The notes under the pieces are model-generated. The model ran no database searches and was not told where the DNA came from. It was given only the letters and a program-made list of their open reading frames with translations. The position numbers and the translations under genes are program-made. A stretch of 64,000 nt of DNA from Flavobacterium sp. H122 (GTDB lineage Bacteria > Bacteroidota > Bacteroidia > Flavobacteriales > Flavobacteriaceae): NCBI RefSeq assembly GCF_004959765.1, contig NZ_SJZD01000006.1, positions 25,373-89,372 of the forward strand, in the 5' to 3' direction. Shown piece after piece: positions 28,390 to 36,985 of the stretch (within the stretch, counting starts at the first letter, position 1; each line of letters opens with the position of its first letter).

Positions 28390-28415
28390 CCACAAATTAC
28401 ACAAATTCACACAAA
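28390..28415 (+). repeat. Left inverted-repeat arm of the GxxExxY cassette
   Basis: 26-nt arm built from CACAAATT-type units, reverse-complementary to the right arm at 24 of 26 positions; the outermost 18 are identical. It ends 2 nt before the GxxExxY start codon and begins 9 nt after the miaB stop. Confidence 0.85.
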
Positions 28416-28417
28416 AA

Positions 28418-28789
28418 ATGGAGTTCTATAAACAAGACGAAAATTATAAAATAGTTGAAATCTGTATGGAAGTTCACAGAATTTTAGGACCTGGTCTTTT
28501 AGAAATTGTTCACAAAGATGCTTTAGAAATTGAATTTAAGAACAATAATATTCCTTTTGAAAGAGAGAAAGAATTTACAATTGATTACAAAGGAAATATT
28601 TTACCTCTTAAATTTTATGCAGATTTCATTGTTTATGATGAAATCATATTAGAAACTAAATCAGTTAAAGAATTAAACAACGAACATATTGCACAGACTT
28701 TGAATTATATGAAACTTGCAGAAACTCAATTGGGAATTATTGCAAATTTTCAAAATAAATCACTGATCCATAAAAGATTAGTTTTCTAA
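28418..28789 (+). CDS. GxxExxY family protein (PD-(D/E)XK-like)
   Basis: 123-residue protein of the GxxExxY family, small proteins of unknown function found sporadically in bacterial genomes. The name motif is present as GLLEIVH (final Tyr replaced by His). A nuclease-like core is visible: E in FEREKEF, D in YADFIVYDE, then ILETKS (E-x-K), resembling PD-(D/E)XK enzymes, plus a conserved HIAQTLNYM helix. The ORF fills the space between two inverted-repeat arms almost exactly, so gene plus arms look like a unit inserted between miaB and the sigma-54 activator gene. No transposase is present. No ribosome binding site is visible. Confidence 0.85.
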   Translation: MEFYKQDENYKIVEICMEVHRILGPGLLEIVHKDALEIEFKNNNIPFEREKEFTIDYKGNILPLKFYADFIVYDEIILETKSVKELNNEHIAQTLNYMKLAETQLGIIANFQNKSLIHKRLVF

Positions 28790-28792
28790 TAA

Positions 28793-28818
28793 TTTGTGCC
28801 AATTTGTGTAATTTGTGG
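28793..28818 (-). repeat. Right inverted-repeat arm of the GxxExxY cassette
   Basis: Reverse complement of the left arm (24/26), starting 3 nt after the GxxExxY stop and ending 11 nt before the start codon of the sigma-54 activator. No clear target-site duplication is visible outside the arms. Confidence 0.85.
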
Positions 28819-28829
28819 TTAAAAAATAT

Positions 28830-30095
28830 ATGGAAAACGTTCAAGCCATAAAACAACGATTTGAAATCATCGGTAACGACCCGAAGTTAAACCGTGCTAT
28901 TGAAAAAGCCATTCAGGTAGCGCCAACTGATATTTCGGTATTGGTAACCGGTGAAAGCGGTGTTGGTAAAGAAAATATTCCTAAAATCATACATTCGCTC
29001 TCCCACCGCAAACACGGCAAATACATTGCTGTAAACTGCGGTGCGATTCCTGAAGGAACAATAGATTCAGAATTATTCGGACACGAAAAAGGAGCTTTTA
29101 CAGGCGCGACAAATACCCGTGAAGGATACTTTGAAGTTGCTGACGGTGGCACAATCTTCCTTGATGAAGTCGGCGAGTTACCACTCACAACACAAGTGCG
29201 TTTGTTACGTGTACTGGAAAACGGTGAATTCATTAAGGTCGGTTCATCACAGGTACAAAAAACCAATGTACGTATTGTAGCGGCAACCAATGTCAATATG
29301 CAGGAAGCCATTGAAAAAGGCAAATTCCGTGAAGATTTATACTATCGTTTAAGCACCGTTGAAATCAGCTTGCCGGCACTTCGCGACCGTAGAGACGACA
29401 TTCATTTATTGTTTAGAAAATTTGCATCCGATTTTGCCCACAAATACAAAATGCCTCCTATTAAATTGGACGAACCGGCTGTCCAGTATTTGACAAAATA
29501 CCGTTGGAGCGGTAACATCCGTCAATTACGGAATGCTGCCGAACAAATCTCTGTTTTAGAGACCAACAGAGACATTTCGGCCGCTACCCTACAATCTTAT
29601 TTACCTAATGAAGGCACTAATTTACCTTCGGTAATCAATAAAAAATCGGAAAGTGATTTTTCATCAGAAAGAGAAATTCTATACAAAATTCTTTTTGACA
29701 TGAAAAGTGATTTGAACGATTTGAAAAAATTGACTTTGGAACTGATGCAAAACGGCAGTTCTAAAGTGCAGGAAGCAAACAAAGGACTTATTCAGCGTAT
29801 TTACGGTCAGAAAGAAGAAGAGAAACCTTATTTTGAAGAAGAAACCAGACTTTCAGTCCTTCCAAACGAAGAATCGCAGATTGAGGATGAATTCATAGAT
29901 GAGGATGAAGATGATGGCAATTATATTTTTGCCGATACTGTGGAAGAAGAAGATTCTTTACGTCTGGATCAAAAAGAAATCGAACTCATCAAAAAAGCGC
30001 TGGAACGCAACAAAGGCAAACGCAAAGCCGCTGCTGACGAACTGGGAATTTCAGAAAGGACTTTATACAGAAAAATAAAACAATTTGATTTATAA
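28830..30095 (+). CDS. Sigma-54-dependent transcriptional activator without sensor domain
   Basis: 421-residue bacterial enhancer-binding protein. The AAA+ domain starts almost at the N-terminus: Walker A GESGVGKE, the sigma-54 contact loop GAFTGAT, GGTIFLDEVGE (Walker B) and an arginine-finger region FREDLYYRL. The C-terminus has a Fis-type helix-turn-helix (RKAAADELGISERTLYRKIKQ). There is no receiver, GAF or PAS domain, so control must come from a partner or expression level. An acidic linker (about 325-380) precedes the DNA-binding part. ATG 28830 is preferred to a GTG five codons upstream that lies inside the inverted repeat. Confidence 0.92.
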   Translation: MENVQAIKQRFEIIGNDPKLNRAIEKAIQVAPTDISVLVTGESGVGKENIPKIIHSLSHRKHGKYIAVNCGAIPEGTIDSELFGHEKGAFTGATNTREGYFEVADGGTIFLDEVGELPLTTQVRLLRVLENGEFIKVGSSQVQKTNVRIVAATNVNMQEAIEKGKFREDLYYRLSTVEISLPALRDRRDDIHLLFRKFASDFAHKYKMPPIKLDEPAVQYLTKYRWSGNIRQLRNAAEQISVLETNRDISAATLQSYLPNEGTNLPSVINKKSESDFSSEREILYKILFDMKSDLNDLKKLTLELMQNGSSKVQEANKGLIQRIYGQKEEEKPYFEEETRLSVLPNEESQIEDEFIDEDEDDGNYIFADTVEEEDSLRLDQKEIELIKKALERNKGKRKAAADELGISERTLYRKIKQFDL

Positions 30096-30162
30096 AAGTA
30101 AAATCTGAATCTTAAAACCTAAATTCCAAAAAATAAGTTATTTTTGGTTGGACTCAAACAAC

Positions 30163-30666
30163 ATGAAAAACATACAATACATATTTTTATCCCTGATCTC
30201 ATTGGCATTAACCAGCTGCGGTGTTTACAACTTCACAGGAGCTGGACCAATTAACGCTAAAACCTTTCAGGTTAATACTTTTCAAAATAATTCCGAATTA
30301 ATCGAACCAGGTATAGACAGACAGTTTACGCTAAGACTTCAGGATTTAATTCAAAATCAAACTAATTTGAACTTAACTGCAAGTAATGGTGATTTAGTTT
30401 ATGAAGGCGAAATTGTTGATTACCGCATAAGCCCGATGACCGCGACTGCCGATTTAAAGGCAGCTCAAAACCGTTTGACTGTTTCTATCAACTTACGTTT
30501 TTCGAATAAAAACAAACCGGAAGAAAATTTTGAAAAACGGTTTTCATTTTTTTACGACTATCCCGGTGACCAACAGCTGACCGGCTCCCAGTTACGAACT
30601 GCGCTGGATGAAATTTTTGAGAGAATCACACAAGATATGTTCAATGAGACTTTAGCTAAATGGTAA
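30163..30666 (+). CDS. lptE: LptE-family LPS-assembly lipoprotein
   Basis: 167-residue lipoprotein with a lipobox LALTSC and the short LptE fold; YNFTGAGPINAKTFQVNTFQN is typical of the Bacteroidota version. LptE plugs and assists LptD in placing lipopolysaccharide in the outer leaflet. ATG 30163 gives a correct signal peptide; an in-frame TTG five codons earlier is less likely. A TATTTTTG box lies 16 nt upstream, so there may be an internal promoter after the activator gene. The gene ends one base before the TPR gene begins. Confidence 0.82.
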   Translation: MKNIQYIFLSLISLALTSCGVYNFTGAGPINAKTFQVNTFQNNSELIEPGIDRQFTLRLQDLIQNQTNLNLTASNGDLVYEGEIVDYRISPMTATADLKAAQNRLTVSINLRFSNKNKPEENFEKRFSFFYDYPGDQQLTGSQLRTALDEIFERITQDMFNETLAKW

Positions 30667-30667
30667 T

Positions 30668-31690
30668 ATGAACTTATCTGAATTTTCACAGCTTCTTAAC
30701 AATCCCAATACTGTTTTGCCAACGCAAATTACGGAGCTGAACAGTATTTTAAAGGTATATCCTTATTTTCAAAGCGCCAGAAGTTTGTATTTAAAAGGCC
30801 TTCAAAAACACGACAGTATAAAATACAATACATCGTTGCGGAAAACAGCTGCTTATACCACAGACAGAACAGTTCTGTTCGATTTGATTACGTCAGAACA
30901 TTTTGAAACAGTAAACAATAAAGCTCTTGCCAAAGCAGAAACAGTTAAGACAGAAGAAATAAAAGTTTCAGAAATCATACCGACAGAAACAGCTCAGGAA
31001 CCTGTTATTGAAAACAAACTGGAACAATCGCTGCTGAATTCTATCGAAATTGCTGATTCAGAAGAAAAAAAACCAATAGAAAGCAGTTCAACTGACTTTA
31101 GAAGTCCACTCGAACAATCAATAATTTCTTCAATCGGCGCCGCGAATACTGTAACCGAAGAAGAAAAACAGCTTGCAGACAAGGAAAGTATAAAAAAAGA
31201 AGAACAACAACAACTTGAAAAAACAGTAACTGAAATGATTTCCTGGTTAGAGGACAAAATAGAGGATGAAGATGAAAAACCTATTTCATTCAATAAAAGC
31301 GAAACCCACTCGTTTCAGGAATGGCTGCAACTATCAAAATTAAAACCAATAGAAAGAGAAAATTCAGAAGAAAATTCAGCAGAGAATAACTCTTCCGAGC
31401 CCAAAAAGGAGATTGTTGAAAAAATGAAATTGATTGATAAATTCATTGAAAACAACCCTAAAATAGCACCGCCGAAAGAAAATATCCCCGTGCCGGAGTA
31501 TATTATAAAAAAAGAGGAAACATCTTATTTGATGACTGAAACATTAGCAAAGATTTACCTCGAACAAAAGAAATACAGCAAAGCAATTCAAGCTTATGAA
31601 ATTTTAATTTTGAAATATCCAGAAAAAAGTAGTTTATTTGCAGACCGAATTTTGGACATTAAAGATTTACAACAAAATAACAACAAGTAA
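30668..31690 (+). CDS. Conserved flavobacterial TPR-containing protein
   Basis: 340 residues, no signal peptide. An N-terminal alpha-helical segment (about 1-85, LSEFSQLLNNP...YPYFQSARSLYLKGL) and a C-terminal TPR-like pair (about 285-335, TLAKIYLEQKKYSKAIQAYEILILKYP) flank an acidic, glutamate/serine-rich middle likely to be disordered. Function unknown; between lptE and secG, with one- and three-base gaps, it is probably translated in the same transcript. Confidence 0.8.
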   Translation: MNLSEFSQLLNNPNTVLPTQITELNSILKVYPYFQSARSLYLKGLQKHDSIKYNTSLRKTAAYTTDRTVLFDLITSEHFETVNNKALAKAETVKTEEIKVSEIIPTETAQEPVIENKLEQSLLNSIEIADSEEKKPIESSSTDFRSPLEQSIISSIGAANTVTEEEKQLADKESIKKEEQQQLEKTVTEMISWLEDKIEDEDEKPISFNKSETHSFQEWLQLSKLKPIERENSEENSAENNSSEPKKEIVEKMKLIDKFIENNPKIAPPKENIPVPEYIIKKEETSYLMTETLAKIYLEQKKYSKAIQAYEILILKYPEKSSLFADRILDIKDLQQNNNK

Positions 31691-31693
31691 ACA

Positions 31694-32086
31694 ATGAGTA
31701 CATTTACAATTTTCTTAGTATTAATCACTATCGTTTGTTTTTTATTAGTGGTGGTAATCATGGTACAAAACCCTAAAGGCGGAGGATTGTCTTCAACTTT
31801 TGGAAGTTCTCAGATGATGGGTGGCGTTCAAAAAACAACAGACTTCTTAGATAAATCAACTTGGTATTTAGCGAGTGCTTTATTAGTATTAATTTTACTA
31901 TCAAGCTTAAGCTTTAATTCAGGAGGCGATACCGGTTCAAAATTAATCGACGAGTCGGCACCTGCTTCAATTCCTGCTGCGCCAGGAGCAGTTCCAGGAG
32001 CAGACAACAAAACTGCAACTCCTGCTGATGCTTCAAAACCTGCAACTGATGCTCCGGCCGGTTCAGCTACTGAAGAGAAAAAATAA
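31694..32086 (+). CDS. secG: Protein translocase subunit SecG
   Basis: 130-residue SecG: two transmembrane helices (about 3-24 and 53-72), the cytoplasmic loop VQNPKGGGLSSTFGSSQMMGGVQKTTDFLDKSTW, quoted here only as its key GGGLSS and TTDFLDK elements, and a flexible alanine/proline-rich tail. It forms the SecYEG channel. It ends the lptE-TPR-secG run and is followed by a strong terminator. Confidence 0.93.
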   Translation: MSTFTIFLVLITIVCFLLVVVIMVQNPKGGGLSSTFGSSQMMGGVQKTTDFLDKSTWYLASALLVLILLSSLSFNSGGDTGSKLIDESAPASIPAAPGAVPGADNKTATPADASKPATDAPAGSATEEKK

Positions 32087-32110
32087 TTTTTTTTTAGATT
32101 TAACGATAAA

Positions 32111-32140
32111 AAAATGCCAGCCTGTCAGTGCTGGCATTTT
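32111..32140 (+). terminator. Terminator after secG
   Basis: 11-bp stem AAAATGCCAGC / GCTGGCATTTT with an 8-nt loop followed by TATTTGG, 24 nt after the secG stop. Confidence 0.85.
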
Positions 32141-32152
32141 TATTTGGTAAAT

Positions 32153-32181
32153 TTGACAGATTTCTTGCCTTGGCATAATTT
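32153..32181 (+). promoter_or_regulatory. Candidate groESL promoter
   Basis: TTGACA at 32153-32158 and TAATTT at 32176-32181, 17 nt apart, about 48 nt before groES. The second element only partly fits TANNTTTG. No CIRCE palindrome is present, so HrcA control by CIRCE is not supported. Confidence 0.4.
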
Positions 32182-32229
32182 CTGAAACAACGCTAGCATC
32201 AAAATAATAATAACATAAATAATATAATT

Positions 32230-32505
32230 ATGGCATTAAACATTAAACCACTTTCAGACCGCGTAATCGTGGAACCGGCAGCTGCGGAAACACAGACAGC
32301 TTCCGGAATTATCATTCCTGATACAGCTAAAGAAAAACCTCAAAAAGGAACTGTGGTAGCTGTAGGAAACGGAAAAAAAGACCAGCCTATGACTGTTCAG
32401 GTTGGCGATACTGTTTTATACGGAAAATATGCTGGAACTGATTTAAAATTTGAAGGTAAAGATTACTTAATCATGCGTGAAGAAGACATTCTTGCGATTA
32501 TCTAA
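32230..32505 (+). CDS. groES: Co-chaperonin GroES
   Basis: 91-residue GroES/Hsp10 that caps the GroEL cage. [13 protein letters not shown] at the N-terminus, the mobile loop [19 protein letters not shown] and [23 protein letters not shown] are all standard. It forms an operon with groEL 40 nt downstream, preceded by a terminator and its own candidate promoter. Confidence 0.98.
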   Translation: MALNIKPLSDRVIVEPAAAETQTASGIIIPDTAKEKPQKGTVVAVGNGKKDQPMTVQVGDTVLYGKYAGTDLKFEGKDYLIMREEDILAII

Positions 32506-32530
32506 TCAAATAACCAAATTAACAAATTGA

Positions 32531-34171
<1,641 letters not shown>

Positions 34172-34196
34172 TCGAGAGATTATGAATCAATATTAT

Positions 34197-34226
34197 AAAA
34201 GGTTGTTCGTTTGAACAGCCTTTTTT
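34197..34226 (+). terminator. Terminator of groESL
   Basis: 12-bp stem AAAAGGTTGTTC / GAACAGCCTTTT (one G-U pair), GTTT loop, followed by T residues. Confidence 0.85.
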
Positions 34227-34322
34227 ATTAAAACTATTCTTACTTCTTAACAAAAAGCTAAACCTTTTTGATACTTGTCTCTAATTGGCTAAGTTTGATT
34301 TGGTCAACAAATACAAACTAAA

Positions 34323-34772
34323 ATGCTATTAAAAAACATCATTTACAGCTTTTTTCTGTTAACAGCAGTAAGTCTGTCAGGACAAACCAAACAGGACAGT
34401 TTAGCCATTAAACAGGCCGCTCTGGATTACATCGAATCACAGCACAAACCCAATCCGCAGCAAATGGAAAGAGCCTTGCACCCGAGAATGGTCAAACGTA
34501 CGTTTTGGAAAGACAAAGCCACAGGCAAAGACTATGTAAGGGAAACCTCTACTGAATCTATGATTCTGCTTGCGGAAAGTTATAATAAAAAAAGCAACAA
34601 ATTTCCTGCCTCTCCTCAAAAAAAAGTGGTTTTTCTGGATGTTTCCGAAAGAACAGCTTCAGTAAAATTAATTGCTGACGAATGGATTGACTATATGCAC
34701 ATTGTAAAACTCAACGGTAATTGGAAAATCATCAATGTTTTATGGCAGTATAACGATGTTAATGAGCATTGA
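34323..34772 (+). CDS. Secreted NTF2-like (lumazine-binding-like) protein
   Basis: 149 residues with a signal peptide (cut near SGQ, residue 21) and an NTF2-like 'putative lumazine-binding' fold: LDYIESQHKPNPQQMERALHPRM, then VSERTASVKLIADEWIDYMHIVKLNGNWKIINVLW, of which ALHPRM and NGNWKI are the diagnostic pieces. The same domain recurs inside the three-domain protein at 36986-39358 (GQPERLRKAFHPKF...DSWKIVHKSY). Function unknown; such proteins often act as small binding or accessory domains. It starts the accessory block after groEL. Confidence 0.75.
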   Translation: MLLKNIIYSFFLLTAVSLSGQTKQDSLAIKQAALDYIESQHKPNPQQMERALHPRMVKRTFWKDKATGKDYVRETSTESMILLAESYNKKSNKFPASPQKKVVFLDVSERTASVKLIADEWIDYMHIVKLNGNWKIINVLWQYNDVNEH

Positions 34773-34840
34773 GTTGAGAAAATAATGAGTTAGCGGTCAT
34801 TGCATATCGAAACCGTGTAAATACAAAACCTATTAAAAAA

Positions 34841-35635
34841 ATGAATACTAGAAAACTTACTTATTTACTTTTGATTTTATCATTCTACATTTGCACTGCA
34901 CAAAAAAAAGCAATAGATGACGAAAGTTGGTCCAAAATTGTCACAGAATCTAAAACTATAGGTAATATAACATATTACTTCCCTTCTGAAGTTGAAATTC
35001 CACGTAGAATTCTAGCAATAAAAGAATGTCAAAAATCAATTGATGAAAATTTGAAACTTATTAGAGAAACAGAGTTCAACAATAAAATGGATATTGATTT
35101 TTTAAAATCAAAAAAAGAAATGCTAAAATATGGTGGAATGGCTGCTCAAGGTTTGGCTTATCCCGACAGAGATGTATTCTTTACTTTACTTAAAGACAAA
35201 GGCTCGCCTATAAAACACGAAATGATGCATATGATAACTATGTATAAATGGGGAATGCCAGATAGTTCATTAACTTGGATGAATGAAGGTTTAGCAACTT
35301 ATTCTGGCGGAACTTGTTCCAAATACTCGTTAGAAGAAATCTATAAGTATTTTATTCAGAGTAATAAATTGATTTCTATCGATAAATTATCTGAAGACTT
35401 TTATGCAAACCCTGATATGGTTGCTTACACTCAAAGTGCTTTTATTTGTAAATTTCTAATTGACAACTATGGAATATCGAAATTTAAAGAACTTTGGAAA
35501 AGCGGGTATGAAAAACTAAACGAAATCTATGGATTTGACTCAAAGACTCTAGAGAATACTTTAAAAAATTATATCAATAAAAATTATCCAAAAGATATAA
35601 ATTTTGATTGGGAGGAATTTAATAAAGGATGTTAA
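34841..35635 (+). CDS. Secreted gluzincin (M1-like) metallopeptidase
   Basis: 264 residues, signal peptide about 1-20 (cut near CTAQ). The zinc-peptidase motif HEMMH (126-130) is followed by NEGLA with E149 exactly 18 residues after H130, the HExxH-X18-E spacing of the M1/peptidase MA clan. The protein lacks the N-terminal beta-saddle of true aminopeptidases and is much shorter. A periplasmic or surface peptidase of unknown substrate is likely. Base composition seems more AT-rich than that of neighbours, consistent with an accessory gene. Confidence 0.72.
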   Translation: MNTRKLTYLLLILSFYICTAQKKAIDDESWSKIVTESKTIGNITYYFPSEVEIPRRILAIKECQKSIDENLKLIRETEFNNKMDIDFLKSKKEMLKYGGMAAQGLAYPDRDVFFTLLKDKGSPIKHEMMHMITMYKWGMPDSSLTWMNEGLATYSGGTCSKYSLEEIYKYFIQSNKLISIDKLSEDFYANPDMVAYTQSAFICKFLIDNYGISKFKELWKSGYEKLNEIYGFDSKTLENTLKNYINKNYPKDINFDWEEFNKGC

Positions 35636-35643
35636 AAGCAGCG

Positions 35644-35660
35644 AACCGCTAGCAGCGGTT
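35644..35660. repeat. Palindrome AACCGCT-AGC-AGCGGTT
   Basis: 7-bp perfect inverted repeat with a 3-nt loop, 8 nt after the metallopeptidase stop. It could act as a terminator hairpin, though the following T tract is interrupted. Confidence 0.6.
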
Positions 35661-35687
35661 TCATAAAATTTGGGTTTTAAGTCTTAA

Positions 35688-35714
35688 TGGGAAGGTTTGG
35701 GTCCAAATTTCCCA
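35688..35714. repeat. Second palindrome in the same spacer
   Basis: TGGGAA-g-GTTTGG / CCAAAT-TTCCCA, an imperfect hairpin with a 2-nt loop. An alternative pairing GTTTGGG / CCCAAAC overlaps it. Together with the first palindrome it fills much of the 219-bp spacer before the AraC gene. Confidence 0.55.
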
Positions 35715-35854
35715 AACTTCATGAGCCGTCGGGACGTTAAAAATATACCTAAACATTTATATAGCATTAATTTCTTTTGGAGGTATATTATTAGTATTAT
35801 TTTAGCGCCATAAAAAAGGCTTATTTCAACCAAATATTGTAAATCACACGGATA

Positions 35855-36901
35855 GTGAATACTGAAAGTCAATTATTATTCTTCTTTAGTGCAATTGGAG
35901 CATTCAACGGTTTTATACTTGCATTTTATTTTTTTTATACAGCTTATACAAAGAAATTCTCAAATTACTTTCTTGGATGCTTACTCTTTGTAATAAGTAC
36001 CAGGATAGTTAAATCGGTTTTTTTCTATTTCAATGATGACCTAAATACTATTTTTATACAAATAGGACTTTCAGGCTGTATATTGATTGGTCCTTTCCTT
36101 TATTTATATTTTAAAAAACATTTTACAAATGAATTGACAAACTGGGCAATTCATGTATTTCCATACATAATTGGCATAACAATTCTAGGGACAGTTTACC
36201 CATATACAAGCAATTTGGATTTATGGAGAAATTGGATTATAAGAGGTATTTATCTCCAATGGTTTCTATATATTGTCTTTTCATTTCTTTACATCAAAGA
36301 CATTGTAAAAGTTCCTTTTTCTCAAAATAGAAAAGTAAAAAAGATCGATCTCTGGATATTAAGTGTGTATTTTGGAGTTGTAACAATATTTTTGGCCTAT
36401 TATACCTCTTCCTATACTTCATACATTGTAGGTGCATTATCATTTTCGTTTGTATTGTATTTAATCATCCTTCTGCTGATTTTTAAAAAAGGCAAAAACA
36501 ATTCATTTTTTGAAGAAAAAACAAGATATGAAAGTAAAAAACTCGATAGTGAAACAGTACTTGAAATTGAGCAGAAAATTTTGTTGATAGCTGAAAATGA
36601 GTTGTATTTAAACCCACAACTTACACTTTTGGATACCGCAAAAGAATTGAACATTTCTTCACACATCCTGTCTCAGGTTCTTAATGAGAAATTTAATAAG
36701 TCGTTTACCTCATATATAAATGAGTTAAGAATCAAAAAAGCCAAAACTTTACTTATAACCAACAAAAATCTTACTATAGAAGGCATTGGGTACGAAAGTG
36801 GCTTTAATTCCAAATCTTCTTTTTTTACACACTTCAAAAAAATAACAAACCAAACACCTTCCGAATTTCAAAAATTTGGGGTTTATAGTTCAGATTTATA
36901 G
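35855..36901 (+). CDS. Membrane-anchored AraC family regulator
   Basis: 348 residues. About six or seven hydrophobic helices occupy residues 5-210, then a charged linker and a C-terminal AraC-type double helix-turn-helix (about 250-345: LNISSHILSQVLNEKFNKSF, RIKKAKTLL and IGYESGFNSKSSFFTHFKK are the landmarks). The fold suggests a membrane sensor controlling DNA from the inner membrane. The start is GTG 35855; no ATG is nearby in frame. The next gene, a three-domain enzyme-like protein, follows after 84 nt and may be its target. Confidence 0.85.
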   Translation: MNTESQLLFFFSAIGAFNGFILAFYFFYTAYTKKFSNYFLGCLLFVISTRIVKSVFFYFNDDLNTIFIQIGLSGCILIGPFLYLYFKKHFTNELTNWAIHVFPYIIGITILGTVYPYTSNLDLWRNWIIRGIYLQWFLYIVFSFLYIKDIVKVPFSQNRKVKKIDLWILSVYFGVVTIFLAYYTSSYTSYIVGALSFSFVLYLIILLLIFKKGKNNSFFEEKTRYESKKLDSETVLEIEQKILLIAENELYLNPQLTLLDTAKELNISSHILSQVLNEKFNKSFTSYINELRIKKAKTLLITNKNLTIEGIGYESGFNSKSSFFTHFKKITNQTPSEFQKFGVYSSDL

Positions 36902-36985
36902 ATTTGAACCGATTTTAATTGACCTTGTACTCTCATAATTAATTGATTTGCCATTTTTGAAGCCTAAACTAAAAATAGGCTTAAA

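Noticed and set aside
28390..28415. Tandem CACAAATT units as a CRISPR repeat
   Set aside because: Only two or three short contiguous units without spacers; they are better explained as one arm of an inverted repeat.
32164..32185. Sigma-54 promoter (TTGGCATAATTTCTG) before groES
   Set aside because: The -24 part is acceptable but the -12 TTGC element is missing.
32142..32229. CIRCE heat-shock operator before groES
   Set aside because: No TTAGCACTC-N9-GAGTGCTAA palindrome or close variant is present in the leader.
35750..35760. Integron attC site at the CGTCGGGACGTTA stretch
   Set aside because: The GTTRRRY core does not fit exactly and no integrase or cassette array is seen; kept only as a low-level idea in the spacer finding.
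35684..35872. 62-codon minus-strand ORF in the spacer before the AraC gene
   Set aside because: It overlaps the palindromes and the AraC start, has no recognisable protein pattern and no promoter or start context.
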